Below are positions 9,687-18,120 of a DNA stretch of 64,000 nucleotides, in pieces. The notes beneath the pieces were generated by a model. The model searched no databases. It was not told the origin of the DNA and saw only the letters and a program-made list of their open reading frames with translations. Where the stretch lies: assembly GCF_023700005.1 (NCBI RefSeq), contig NZ_JAMLJK010000001.1:1471096-1535095 (forward strand). Direction: 5' to 3'. Origin of the DNA: Larsenimonas rhizosphaerae (GTDB taxonomy: Bacteria; Pseudomonadota; Gammaproteobacteria; Pseudomonadales; Halomonadaceae). The translations under genes were made by a program, and so were the position numbers. Every line of letters begins with the position of its first letter. Position 1 is the stretch's first letter.

Positions 9687-10610
9687 ATGACCCTGCGGTT
9701 ACTATTGAATGGAAAGTCATCGGGCAATGAAGAGCTGCGTGCGGCAATCTTTGAAGCGCGTGATGCGGGGCATGACCTTGATGTGCGCGTGTCCTGGGAG
9801 GGGGGAGACATTGAGCAGTTTGTCATTGATGCTCACCGGGATGGAATTCAGCGCATTATTGTAGGTGGAGGCGATGGAACGATTAACGAAGCTGCTACAG
9901 GGCTTATGGCACTGCCGGCCGCAGAGCGTCCCGAGATGGGGATTATTCCCATGGGTACAGCCAACGATTTTGCGACCGGATGCGGTGTTCCACTGACTCC
10001 TGACGAGGCGTTGATGCTGGCCATTCGCGGCCAATCCGTGGATGTGGATGTCGGCCAGATCAATGACAAGGTCTTTCTCAATATGGCGTCCGGTGGATTC
10101 GGGGCAAAGATCACGACCTCCACGCCGCCGCTTCTGAAGAAGATGCTGGGCGGCGGGGCCTATTCACTGGTAGGTGCGATTCGTTTCTGGAGCTTTGAGC
10201 CCTATGCGGGGCGGCTGGAATGGGATGGAGGTGCCAGGGATATTCGTGCCATGGTGCTCGCCATAGGTAACGGTCGCCAGGCTGGTGGGAGTCAGGAATT
10301 AACGCCACGGGCCAGTATTGATGATGGCTTGCTGGATGTGATGGTGGTCGACGCGTTTGGCTATCGCAACATTCCAGCTGTCGTGCGTGAAATGGAAGCA
10401 CTGGGGCCCCATGGCCGGTTTGTGCATTACTTCAAGACACCCTGGGTATCCTTCAAGGCCACGGCAAATCCACTACCAATCAATCTGGACGGTGAGTTTC
10501 ACGAGTTTGAAGCGCTTGAATGCAGTGTGAACAAGGCAGCGCTGCGGATTGTATTACCTGAAACATGTCGTTTACTGACGAGCAATACAGGCCAGGAGGA
10601 TCCTTCATGA
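9687..10610 (+). CDS. yegS: YegS-type lipid kinase (diacylglycerol kinase catalytic domain)
   Basis: The 307-residue product is a soluble lipid kinase of the DAGK_cat family, which phosphorylates lipids such as phosphatidylglycerol or diacylglycerol with ATP. The nucleotide-binding signature GGGDGTINEAATGL sits near residue 60 and PMGTANDFATG near residue 92; the C-terminal half ends with the family motif INLDGEF. The ATG at 9687 has a strong AGGGG-type ribosome site. The stop overlaps the next gene's start, so the two are probably co-transcribed. The true lipid substrate cannot be read from sequence. Confidence 0.88.
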   Translation: MTLRLLLNGKSSGNEELRAAIFEARDAGHDLDVRVSWEGGDIEQFVIDAHRDGIQRIIVGGGDGTINEAATGLMALPAAERPEMGIIPMGTANDFATGCGVPLTPDEALMLAIRGQSVDVDVGQINDKVFLNMASGGFGAKITTSTPPLLKKMLGGGAYSLVGAIRFWSFEPYAGRLEWDGGARDIRAMVLAIGNGRQAGGSQELTPRASIDDGLLDVMVVDAFGYRNIPAVVREMEALGPHGRFVHYFKTPWVSFKATANPLPINLDGEFHEFEALECSVNKAALRIVLPETCRLLTSNTGQEDPS

Positions 10611-11047
10611 ATGAATTTATGGACGCAGCCATTGCCGAAGCCCGGCTCGGTCGGGAAGCCGGTGGTGTCCCCATCGGCTCCGTGCTGGTGCACAACGGCG
10701 TAATTCTGGGGCGGGGACATAATCAGCGTGTCCAGAAGGGAAGTGCCGTACTCCATGCCGAAATGGCCGCGCTTGAAAATGCCGGGCGGCTGCCGGCACG
10801 AACGTATCGGGAATCGACGCTTTATACTACGCTGTCTCCTTGTCCAATGTGTTCCGGCGCCATTGAGCTTTACGGTATTGGCCATGTGGTCATTGGTGAG
10901 CATCAAACCTTCATGGGCGCTGAAAAGGCGCTGGAGAAGAAGGGCGTAGTACTTGATGTGCTGGATAATGACGAGTGTATTCAACTGATGACAGAGTTTA
11001 TTCGCGAGCGACCCGATATCTGGAATGAAGACATCGGTGAAGAATAA
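10607..11047 (+). CDS. Cytosine deaminase resembling the fungal Fcy1 type
   Basis: A zinc nucleobase/nucleoside deaminase of the cytidine deaminase superfamily, 146 residues. The zinc and catalytic residues are H50-A-E52 and P78-C79-P80-M81-C82. Beyond the motif, the protein matches what I recall of yeast cytosine deaminase along its length: GGVPIG, GRGHNQR, QKGSA, TLYTTLSPC, and the C-terminal ERP..W.EDIGE. The spacing of H, E, C, C (50, 52, 79, 82) parallels yeast 62, 64, 91, 94. Cytosine to uracil is therefore the likely reaction; guanine or tRNA adenosine deaminases are less likely. I chose the ATG at 10607, seven bases after an AGGAGGA site; an ATG at 10565 would add 14 residues inside yegS. 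Confidence 0.82.
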   Translation: MNEFMDAAIAEARLGREAGGVPIGSVLVHNGVILGRGHNQRVQKGSAVLHAEMAALENAGRLPARTYRESTLYTTLSPCPMCSGAIELYGIGHVVIGEHQTFMGAEKALEKKGVVLDVLDNDECIQLMTEFIRERPDIWNEDIGEE

Positions 11048-11136
11048 TCGCTGACATGAAAATTGAGCTGATACTTAACCCGGCATTATTCACTTTCTCG
11101 ACAATATCGTCGTCTGGTGTTACAACTTCAGGCACT

Positions 11137-11164
11137 TTTGCATTATCCCGGCAGGTTTAATAAT
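11137..11164 (+). promoter_or_regulatory. Candidate promoter for the acidic lipoprotein gene
   Basis: A -35-like TTTGCA (11137-11142), a 16-base spacer and a -10-like AATAAT (11159-11164) lie 74 bases upstream of the start at 11238. The match is fair, not strong. Confidence 0.4.
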
Positions 11165-11237
11165 AAAAGTCGTCCGGGAACGTTCTGGTGGTCGCAGGGA
11201 GCGAGGATATTTTGCACTTCATGGAGAGAATGACATT

Positions 11238-11675
11238 ATGAGTATTAAAAAGATTTCAGCAGCAAGCATGGCACTGGCTCTGGCACTTGGTCTGAGCGCC
11301 TGTGGTGACAACGGTGATGAAGACAAGGGCACCGAGCAGCAGAACCAGGCTACCACCGAGCAAAGCCAGCCTGCTACAGAGCAGAATCAGTCCCAGATGA
11401 CGGATGACAAGGCGGATACAGCGACTGATTCCAGCACCATGGACTCCTCCAGCGCCGAAGGCGACATGACATCTGATGTTCCCGATTCCACCGAAGACAG
11501 CACCATGGATGGCATGCAGGAAGACCATGACATGGATGACAAGCATGACATGAAGGAAGATGGCATGTCCGCTGACGACGGCTCCATGGCAGGCGATGAA
11601 ACGCATTCTTCTGCCACCATGAGTGGTGCCGAAAACGCCGAACAGATGAATGATACTGACACTCAGACTCAGTAA
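11238..11675 (+). CDS. Low-complexity acidic lipoprotein, function unknown
   Basis: The 145-residue product starts with a lipoprotein signal peptide ending in the lipobox LSAC (Cys near residue 22). The mature part is almost entirely Asp, Glu, Ser, Thr, Gln, Met and His. It has Gln/Thr-rich repeats (TEQQNQ, TEQSQP, TEQNQS) and then clusters of Met-Asp and His-Asp such as EDHDMDDKHDMKEDGM. I recognise no domain. The chain is probably disordered and very acidic, and the Met/His/Asp clusters might bind metal ions; that is speculation. It stands alone with its own promoter region and terminator. Extreme acidity is common in exported proteins of salt-tolerant bacteria. Confidence 0.75.
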   Translation: MSIKKISAASMALALALGLSACGDNGDEDKGTEQQNQATTEQSQPATEQNQSQMTDDKADTATDSSTMDSSSAEGDMTSDVPDSTEDSTMDGMQEDHDMDDKHDMKEDGMSADDGSMAGDETHSSATMSGAENAEQMNDTDTQTQ

Positions 11676-11710
11676 TATGTCGGTGTGGTGCCTTGCGCCG
11701 CGTTCCAGGA

Positions 11711-11735
11711 ACCCTCGCTTCGGCGGGGGTTTTTC
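11711..11735 (+). terminator. Rho-independent terminator after the acidic lipoprotein gene
   Basis: The stem ACCCTCGC / GCGGGGGT around a TTCG tetraloop is followed by TTTTT, 36 bases after the stop codon. Confidence 0.85.
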
Positions 11736-11828
11736 GTGTGTGGGACAGGCCCGTTGCCCTCGTTGGTTATTGAGGATAGTTCGCCGGTAACGTTGAGGGG
11801 CAGGCTGGTCAGTGATGTTTCAGGCATG

Positions 11829-11854
11829 AAAAAAGCCCACATGTGTGGGCTTTT
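11829..11854 (-). terminator. Rho-independent terminator of the cold-shock gene
   Basis: The perfect 7-base stem GCCCACA / TGTGGGC is flanked by six A on the left (read as six T on the minus strand) and four T on the right. It lies 19 bases beyond the csp stop and may also back up the lipoprotein terminator from the other side. Confidence 0.85.
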
Positions 11855-11872
11855 CTGTCGCCAAGCTATCGC

Positions 11873-12079
11873 TTAGTTGACGAGTTTGATATTTGCAGCC
11901 TGCAGGCCTTTCTTGCCCTGTGTCACTTCGAAGGACACCTTCTGACCATCCTGCAAGGACTTGAAACCGTCCGCCTGGATTTCGGAGAAGTGTGCAAAAA
12001 GATCATCGCCACCATCATCCGGAGAAATGAAGCCGTAGCCTTTGGTGTCGTTGAACCATTTGACAGTACCAGTTGCCAT
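11873..12079 (-). CDS. Cold-shock domain protein (CspA family)
   Basis: A 68-residue single cold-shock domain, the family's usual length. It shows the nucleic-acid binding motifs KGYGFI (RNP1) and DLFAHF (RNP2, slightly degenerate) after the typical start [11 protein letters not shown]. Such proteins bind single-stranded RNA and DNA and melt secondary structure in mRNA. A clear AAAGGAAA ribosome site precedes the ATG. The space of 228 bases up to the divergent oxygenase gene is large enough for the long leader typical of csp genes, and contains a small hairpin (CGAGC/GCTCG at 12113-12126). Whether this copy is cold-induced cannot be told. Confidence 0.93.
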   Translation of the reverse strand: MATGTVKWFNDTKGYGFISPDDGGDDLFAHFSEIQADGFKSLQDGQKVSFEVTQGKKGLQAANIKLVN

Positions 12080-12307
12080 GTCTATTTCCTTTCTGACTTG
12101 CTAGAGACTAATCGAGCCGTAGCTCGTTAATGCGCTGGGCCTGCCAGGTACATATCACGTTTGAATGGATTACCGTTCACCGTGATCGATATTGTTCCTG
12201 CAAACCTGCAATTTCAGAATGCGACAGTCGGATTACCTCGTCAAGCTTATTTTTGGCGTTCACTGCGTTAGTATAAAGCGTCGCTTAAATTAAAAGTGGA
12301 GCACACT

Positions 12308-13147
12308 ATGCCGGTACAAAATGTAGATTATAAAAAGGACGGCGCTGCTGAAGATTTCGTGGCGTCATTGAAGGAAACCGGTTTTGGTGTCATTCGAAAT
12401 CATCCGATTGATATGGCGCTCGTGGAGCGTATCTATGAGCAGTGGGCTGCATTCTTTGATTCCGAAGAGAAGCAGCAGTGGCGCTTTGATCCAAAGACGC
12501 AGGATGGCTATTTTCCTGCCGATGTATCCGAAACGGCGAAGGGGGCATCCCAGAAGGATCTGAAGGAGTATTACCACGTATATCCCTGGGGCAAGGTCCC
12601 CGATGCGCTTGAGGAAGACATCCGGTGCTATTACCGGCAGGCAAATGCCCTGGCCGGTGAATTACTGTCCTGGATCGAGAGATACAGCCCGGCGCAGATT
12701 GCGAAGGATTTCAGTGAGCCGCTGTCCGACATGATTGCCGACAGCCAGCAAACACTGCTCCGGATCCTTTATTACCCTCCCATGGCGGCAGAGACACCTG
12801 TTGATGCCGTTCGCGCCGCCGCGCACGAAGACATTAACCTTATTACCCTGTTGCCGGCAGCCAACGAACCCGGCCTTGAAGTAATGGGGCGAGACGGTGA
12901 GTGGATGGCTGTGCCCTGTGACCCGGGTCAGTTGATCATCAATGTCGGAGATATGCTGCAGGAAGCGTCCGGCGGGCACTTCCCCTCGACCACGCATCGC
13001 GTCGTTAATCCCGAAGGTGACAGCGCACGCAAGGCAAGGCTTTCCCTCCCGCTCTTTTTGCATCCCCGGCCGGATGTTCGTCTTTCCGACCGCTATACTG
13101 CTGACAGCTATCTCAAGGAACGACTGAAGGAGCTGGGTGTTATATGA
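12308..13147 (+). CDS. 2-oxoglutarate/Fe(II)-dependent dioxygenase, isopenicillin N synthase family
   Basis: The 279-residue product has the facial triad of the family: HED in AAHEDINLITLL (H..D), the distal histidine in STTHRVVNP, and the 2-oxoglutarate-binding arginine in ARLSLPLF. An N-terminal DIOX_N-like region (residues 1-110) precedes the jelly-roll core. The ATG at 12308 follows an AGTGGAG ribosome site; a GTG at 12296 is possible. Substrate is unknown; bacterial relatives act on amino acids, plant-hormone-like compounds or secondary metabolites. The next gene overlaps by 4 bases, so an acetyltransferase may act on the same small molecule (inference). Confidence 0.82.
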   Translation: MPVQNVDYKKDGAAEDFVASLKETGFGVIRNHPIDMALVERIYEQWAAFFDSEEKQQWRFDPKTQDGYFPADVSETAKGASQKDLKEYYHVYPWGKVPDALEEDIRCYYRQANALAGELLSWIERYSPAQIAKDFSEPLSDMIADSQQTLLRILYYPPMAAETPVDAVRAAAHEDINLITLLPAANEPGLEVMGRDGEWMAVPCDPGQLIINVGDMLQEASGGHFPSTTHRVVNPEGDSARKARLSLPLFLHPRPDVRLSDRYTADSYLKERLKELGVI

Positions 13148-13632
13148 ATGCATCATGGCCGGCGTACTGGCGAGAAGCAGTCTCTCCCGAGGATGCTGAA
13201 TTTGCCTGTTCGCTGGTCAATCACACCATGACGCCTTACTGGCGTCAGCGACGAATGGCCTTCAGCCGGCGCAAGTTCATGCAGCTGTGGCCGGAAATGC
13301 AGGCCTGTATCATTGAGTTCCATGGGCGTCAGGACGGATTCATCGGCTGGGATTTACAGGGTGAGATCAGTCACCTGCGTGAACTTCACCTGGTTGACGG
13401 CCTTCGTGGGACCGGGCTGGGAACCCGCATATTGCGTGACTGGATGGCCCTGCAATGGAATAGCGGGGCCAAAGAGGCACGGCTGAAGGTATTCGAGGAT
13501 AACCCCGCTCGACGTCTTTATTATCGAATGGGGTTTCGCGTCAGCCATTATTTCGAGGATGATACCGGTCTGCTGGGCATGCGCTGCGTTCTGGCAGAGC
13601 ATCCCGGGCATACCTGGTCACTCAATACCTGA
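13144..13632 (+). CDS. GNAT-family N-acetyltransferase
   Basis: A single GNAT domain of 162 residues. The acetyl-CoA pyrophosphate-binding motif appears as RGTGLGTRIL around residue 90, preceded by LRELHLVDGL, and the C-terminal part has NPARRLYYRMGFR, the usual N..A...Y...GF pattern of motif B. It is translationally coupled to the upstream dioxygenase by an ATGA overlap. The acceptor substrate is unknown. Confidence 0.82.
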   Translation: MNASWPAYWREAVSPEDAEFACSLVNHTMTPYWRQRRMAFSRRKFMQLWPEMQACIIEFHGRQDGFIGWDLQGEISHLRELHLVDGLRGTGLGTRILRDWMALQWNSGAKEARLKVFEDNPARRLYYRMGFRVSHYFEDDTGLLGMRCVLAEHPGHTWSLNT

Positions 13633-13644
13633 CGGAATTTACTG

Positions 13645-14070
13645 ATGACACAGCCATCTTCCACTCCCTCACACAACCTGTTTCTCGGCTACGTGCTGTG
13701 GGTTTTCGGGTTCATGGGGGCGCATCGTTTCTACTATGGCAAGCAGCTGACGGGCACGCTCTGGTTTTTTACCCTGGGGTTCTTTCTGATCGGCTGGCTG
13801 GTGGATCTCTTGCTGATTCCTGCCATGTCCAACGAAGCCAACCGGCGCTTTCTTACCGGGCGCGTCGATTATTCGCTGAGCTGGATCCTGCTTACCTTCA
13901 CCGGCATTTTCGGCCTGCACCGGTTTTACATGGGAAAATACCTGACTGGTATCGTGTATCTGCTGACCGGCGGTCTGTTTCTGATCGGCGTCCTGTATGA
14001 TTACTGGACCCTCAATCAGCAGGTGTCTGATATCAATGGCGATACAGCCGGCGCAGCTCGCCTGAACTAG
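13645..14070 (+). CDS. Protein with two TM2 domains
   Basis: The 141-residue membrane protein has two successive TM2 units. The first has GAHRFYYGKQLTG, the second has GLHRFYMGKYLTG; each is flanked by hydrophobic helices, giving about four membrane segments. TM2 proteins are widespread and their molecular function in bacteria is unknown. It lies 12 bases after the GNAT gene and 36 before the cation transporter. Confidence 0.85.
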   Translation: MTQPSSTPSHNLFLGYVLWVFGFMGAHRFYYGKQLTGTLWFFTLGFFLIGWLVDLLLIPAMSNEANRRFLTGRVDYSLSWILLTFTGIFGLHRFYMGKYLTGIVYLLTGGLFLIGVLYDYWTLNQQVSDINGDTAGAARLN

Positions 14071-14106
14071 GCACTCTTCCATCTTTCTACATTACAAGGA
14101 CGTATC

Positions 14107-15051
14107 ATGGCCTCCGAGTCAAAAGCCGTGATTTATGCCGCCATGGGCGGCAATCTACTGATCGCAGTTACCAAATTCATTGCGGCGGGCATTACCGGCA
14201 GTTCCGCCATGCTGTCGGAAGGCATTCACTCGGTAGTGGATACCGGTAACCAGGGGCTGCTCCTGCTGGGCATGAAACGTGCCAAGCGGCCTGCGGATGC
14301 GAAGTTTCCGTTCGGCTACGGCAAGGAAGTCTATTTCTGGAGCTTTGTCGTCGCAATGCTGATCTTTTCGATCGGTGCCGGAGTGTCCCTTTATGAGGGG
14401 ATTGCGCACGTCATGCATCCTGAGCCCATGAGCTCACCCATGATCAATTACATTGTACTGGGACTGGGTATCCTGTTTGAAGGAGCATCCTGGGCGTTCG
14501 CTCTGCATCAGTTTCGCAAGACCAAGGGCAAATGGAGCTATGTGGAAGCCGTGCAGCGTGGCAAGGACCCATCACTTTTCATGGTGGTCTTTGAAGATTC
14601 GGCAGCTCTGCTGGGTCTTTTCATTGCCCTGCTGGGCGTCATGCTCAGTCAGTGGACGGGAAATCCGGTATTTGACGGGGTTGCCTCGATTATCATTGGC
14701 CTGATTCTGGCGGGTACGGCAATCTGGCTGGCCATCGAAACCAAGGGGCTATTGATCGGTGAAAGTGCCAACTCGCGCGTGGTCGAAGGTATTCGGCGTC
14801 AGGCGGACGATGAGCCGCTGATCGAGGCGGTTCATGAGGTGCTTACCATGCACATGGGCCCGGATTTCATCCTGGTCAACATCAGCGTTCGATTCGATCG
14901 TGAGGCCACTGCCGAGCAGATCGAGCAGGTGGTAGTAAAGCTTGATCGCGCCATCAAGGCAGAGTTCGAGGAAGTGAAGCGGATTTTCGTGGAAGCGGAA
15001 TCTGCACGCGGGATAGATTCAGGCCGGGCCGAGCATCAGCCGGGACAATGA
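14107..15051 (+). CDS. Cation diffusion facilitator family transporter
   Basis: The 314-residue product has the CDF architecture: about six membrane helices in residues 10-220 and a cytoplasmic C-terminal domain. Helix II carries the metal-site pattern in LSEGIHSVVDTGNQ, and helix V carries VFEDSAALLG. Members export divalent cations such as Zn2+, Fe2+, Mn2+ or Co2+ in exchange for protons. The specificity cannot be assigned. Its stop overlaps a possible ATG of the next gene. Confidence 0.88.
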   Translation: MASESKAVIYAAMGGNLLIAVTKFIAAGITGSSAMLSEGIHSVVDTGNQGLLLLGMKRAKRPADAKFPFGYGKEVYFWSFVVAMLIFSIGAGVSLYEGIAHVMHPEPMSSPMINYIVLGLGILFEGASWAFALHQFRKTKGKWSYVEAVQRGKDPSLFMVVFEDSAALLGLFIALLGVMLSQWTGNPVFDGVASIIIGLILAGTAIWLAIETKGLLIGESANSRVVEGIRRQADDEPLIEAVHEVLTMHMGPDFILVNISVRFDREATAEQIEQVVVKLDRAIKAEFEEVKRIFVEAESARGIDSGRAEHQPGQ

Positions 15052-15101
15052 ATGTCCCGCTGGTCGGAAAGGGATTACTCACGAAGTCTTCAGGGAAGAA
15101 C

Positions 15102-15683
15102 ATGGCTGAACGAATCAAGTTGACAGGGTTGCTGGAAGCGCTCGATGAACAGGTGGATGCGCGCAAGAAAGAGGTGACGCTGGGCGACGTCGTTTCCATT
15201 TTCAAGGGGCGAGGGTTTGGGCCCCTGATTACATTGCCGGCCCTGATTGCATGGCTGCCCACGGGGGCCGTGCCGGGGGTACCTTCCTGCTGCGGGATCA
15301 TGATTGCACTGGTTTCAATACAGTTGATGCTGGGCAAGTCATCTCCCTGGCTGCCCAAACGGCTTCGCGAGGTATCCTTTGGTCGGGACAAGCTGGAAAC
15401 GGTCATGGACAAGGTGACGCCGGTGACCCGCAGGGTTGACCGGCTGATCAAGCCGCGAATGGAATGGATCGTGGATGATGGTGCCCTGCGGGTGCTGGCA
15501 GCGTTCACGACGCTGCTGGGGATCGCCATGATACCTCTGGAAGTATTGCCCTTTGCTGCAGCTGTTCCGGGAGTCACACTGACATTGATTGGTGTCGGTG
15601 TGGCTGCCCGGGATGGGGCGGCGGTCATGCTCGGACTGGTGATCGCCCTGATAGGGGGAGTGTGGATTGCAACGATGATCTAA
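15102..15683 (+). CDS. ExoD-family membrane protein
   Basis: The product is about 193 residues from the ATG at 15102, which follows an AGGGAAG site. An in-frame ATG at 15048 overlaps the upstream stop (ATGA) and would add 18 residues, so the start is uncertain. The sequence fits the ExoD family: an N-terminal L..LLE.LD segment, PLITLPALIAWLPTGAVPGVPS, then several hydrophobic helices ending in GVGVAARDG. ExoD was first noted in rhizobial exopolysaccharide mutants; its biochemical role is unknown. The stop overlaps the slt stop by three bases. Confidence 0.82.
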   Translation: MAERIKLTGLLEALDEQVDARKKEVTLGDVVSIFKGRGFGPLITLPALIAWLPTGAVPGVPSCCGIMIALVSIQLMLGKSSPWLPKRLREVSFGRDKLETVMDKVTPVTRRVDRLIKPRMEWIVDDGALRVLAAFTTLLGIAMIPLEVLPFAAAVPGVTLTLIGVGVAARDGAAVMLGLVIALIGGVWIATMI

Positions 15684-17620
15684 CGGTTTACCAGCATGGA
15701 GCGGTCGTAATCGACCTGCCGCTCCCGTGGGGTCAGCATCACGACATCCCGGGTTGACCCCTTGGCCAGACTTTCGAAAATGGCTTGATAGGCCAGCACC
15801 GCCTGAACATATTCACGGGTTTCCCTGAACGGAATACTTTCAACGAATAGATCAAAGGGCTGGGTGCCGCCCATCAGCCAGCGATCCACTCGTCCGGGGC
15901 CGGCGTTGTATGCCGCTACCGCCGCGACACGGTTGCCACTATAGCGATGCAGCATATCGCTGATATAGGCACTTCCCAGCGCAATATTGACCGATGGGGT
16001 CATGAGGCTGTCAACCCCTTCGTAGGCGATTCCCTTCTGGCGGCTCACGTGAGCGGCGGTTCCCGGCATCAACTGCATCAGGCCCCGTGCGCCGACAGGC
16101 GATTGGGCTCTGGGGTTGAAGGCGCTTTCACGTCGGGCTATGCCCATCAACAGCCACGGGCTGACATCACGCTTTTGCCCCCATGCACCGAATTCACTGG
16201 CATGAGCCGGTGGGAACCGCCAGTGCAGGGCATCCCATTCGCGGGTCTTGATCGAGGTAAAGACCGCGAGTTCGTACCATTGCCGAGACAGGGCGTAATG
16301 GGCCAGTTTGTAGACATCGTTTGGTTCACTTCGATCAATCAGATAGCTCCATTCGCTGCGGGCCAGGCCTGTTTCGCCGATTCGCTCAAGTGCATTGATG
16401 CGCTGGATGGCCGGCAGGGCCATTATGCTGTTCATTGAAGCCGGTGGTGTATCTCGGGCATCCTGTTCCAGGCTGTAGGGCACACCCAGGTGATCTGCTG
16501 CAGCAAATCCGAAAAAGCTGCGCTGGCCGGCAGCCTTTTGATAATGCTCCAGTGCCTGGCTGGGTTGTCCCAGTTGCTGTTGAGCGCGGGCCAGCCAGTA
16601 TTGCCAACGGGCATCATCGCGCTGGTCGGGTGCCATCTGTTGAACCCAGTGACTGACCTGTCCCCATGCGCGCTGTTCAAGGGCAACTCGAACGCGCAGC
16701 TCAAAAAGGTCGCTGTCACTTAATTGCGGCAGCATTCGGTCGACTTGAGCAATGTTATCGGTGTGTCCGCGTACCAGCGTATAAAATGCCAGATCGTGTT
16801 CTATGTCGTGGCGCTGCTTGCTGTCCAGCGGGGCCTTCGGGCTCAGCTGCTGCCAAAGGGCCAGAGCCTTGCGAGTATCCTTTCGAGTCAGTGCGTGGAA
16901 GGCAGTGGTGTACAGTGCGCCGGCTACCGGGCGTGAGAACCGGGCAACCGAGAGATGGGCAATGGCGTCGGGTGACTGGTCAATCTGGTGATATGCGGTA
17001 ATGGCCGGTTCCCACCCTGAATTCAGGTGACCGGCAAGGTAATTGGCCAGACTGTCATTGCCGGCCTCTTTGGCAAGTGTCAGGCGATGCCAGATATCCT
17101 GCTGGCTGAGACGGCCATCGGACAGCAGCGTACTGAACAGGGGATCACAGGCATTGTCCTGCGAGCGTCCTACATTCCAGAGCGTGCGCGCCCCCTCAAC
17201 GGCCATGTCCGGTTTTTGAGTCAGCCAGGCCCGATAGAAGTAACACTGACGTTCGGCACCCCCCGGGGGCGTGGCAAGGCTGATGTCACGCAGGGCCTGA
17301 AAGCGTCCTGCACGACCGTAGGCACCGATGGCCACGGAACGCATCCATTCGCTGAGAGGCGAATCCTGGTATCTGTTGATAAAGGCCAGTGTCTGGTCGG
17401 GCGCAAGTGCAGGAAGCTGTTGTTTGATGCGGTGATATTCTATATATCCCTCAAGAGCATGGCCCTTGATGCCCTGTTGGTTGATGCTGCTCCATTGATG
17501 ATGGCGAGCGGCGTCCAGAGCGCGTCGCATGGCCTGGTCATCGGCCTGTGCTTCGGGCAGGGCCAGAAGACACAGGGCGCTGGTCAGGCAGACGGCAGAA
17601 AGTCGTGTCAAAAACGTCAC
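15680..17620 (-). CDS. slt: Soluble lytic murein transglycosylase
   Basis: A periplasmic enzyme that cleaves peptidoglycan glycan strands to 1,6-anhydromuropeptides. The 646-residue product matches Slt70 (645) in size: signal peptide ending in EAQA, long alpha-superhelical region, and a C-terminal lysozyme-like SLT domain with the catalytic Glu near residue 498 in RRESAFNPRA, then GLMQLMPGTA and AAYNAGPGRV. I prefer the GTG at 17620 because AGGAG lies eight bases upstream and the signal peptide then begins directly. An ATG at 17683 would add 21 residues before it, with no ribosome site. Confidence 0.9.
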   Translation of the reverse strand: MTFLTRLSAVCLTSALCLLALPEAQADDQAMRRALDAARHHQWSSINQQGIKGHALEGYIEYHRIKQQLPALAPDQTLAFINRYQDSPLSEWMRSVAIGAYGRAGRFQALRDISLATPPGGAERQCYFYRAWLTQKPDMAVEGARTLWNVGRSQDNACDPLFSTLLSDGRLSQQDIWHRLTLAKEAGNDSLANYLAGHLNSGWEPAITAYHQIDQSPDAIAHLSVARFSRPVAGALYTTAFHALTRKDTRKALALWQQLSPKAPLDSKQRHDIEHDLAFYTLVRGHTDNIAQVDRMLPQLSDSDLFELRVRVALEQRAWGQVSHWVQQMAPDQRDDARWQYWLARAQQQLGQPSQALEHYQKAAGQRSFFGFAAADHLGVPYSLEQDARDTPPASMNSIMALPAIQRINALERIGETGLARSEWSYLIDRSEPNDVYKLAHYALSRQWYELAVFTSIKTREWDALHWRFPPAHASEFGAWGQKRDVSPWLLMGIARRESAFNPRAQSPVGARGLMQLMPGTAAHVSRQKGIAYEGVDSLMTPSVNIALGSAYISDMLHRYSGNRVAAVAAYNAGPGRVDRWLMGGTQPFDLFVESIPFRETREYVQAVLAYQAIFESLAKGSTRDVVMLTPRERQVDYDRSMLVNR

Positions 17621-17757
17621 CGGTGCTTCTCCTGCAGTAGGACCGTGGAAACCGATCAATTTACCAGGTAATAAGGACATCAATTCAGCGTGATGGTTTA
17701 TCGATCACGCCGGATGCATGGCCAGAGTGTCAATCAGCCTACCGGAGAATATGAATC

Positions 17758-18099
17758 ATGAAAGGATCCAAAAGGGGCCTGTTGGGGCGTCTAATCACAG
17801 GGCGAGCGCGTTTTTTCTTCCGCATCGGCCGAGCACTCAGAACCTATGGCATGTTGTTGAAGGACTGGTGGGCCGGCCGTTATCGACCTCTGCCCAAGCG
17901 GGCCACGGTATTGATGGTGCTGGCGCTGTTGTATGTTGTTTCCCCGTTTGATCTTATACCGGACTTTATTCTGGGTTGGGGCTGGCTGGATGATATCGTC
18001 ATCGGTGGCTGGCTGTTAACCCGCCTGGATGATTCGCTGGAGGACTATCGCGCGTGGCGTGCCGGTCAGGCGTCTCGTGACACCCTTCGCCATTCCTGA
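17758..18099 (+). CDS. DUF1232 (YkvA-type) small membrane protein
   Basis: The 113-residue protein has a basic N-terminal stretch and one clear membrane segment (VLMVLALLYVVSPFDLIPDF). The SPxDLIPDF motif is the hallmark of DUF1232. Function is unknown in the family. It is 21 bases upstream of a pair of thioesterases and may be co-transcribed with them. Confidence 0.8.
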   Translation: MKGSKRGLLGRLITGRARFFFRIGRALRTYGMLLKDWWAGRYRPLPKRATVLMVLALLYVVSPFDLIPDFILGWGWLDDIVIGGWLLTRLDDSLEDYRAWRAGQASRDTLRHS

Positions 18100-18120
18100 A
18101 TTACAGCAGCAGGCAGTGCA

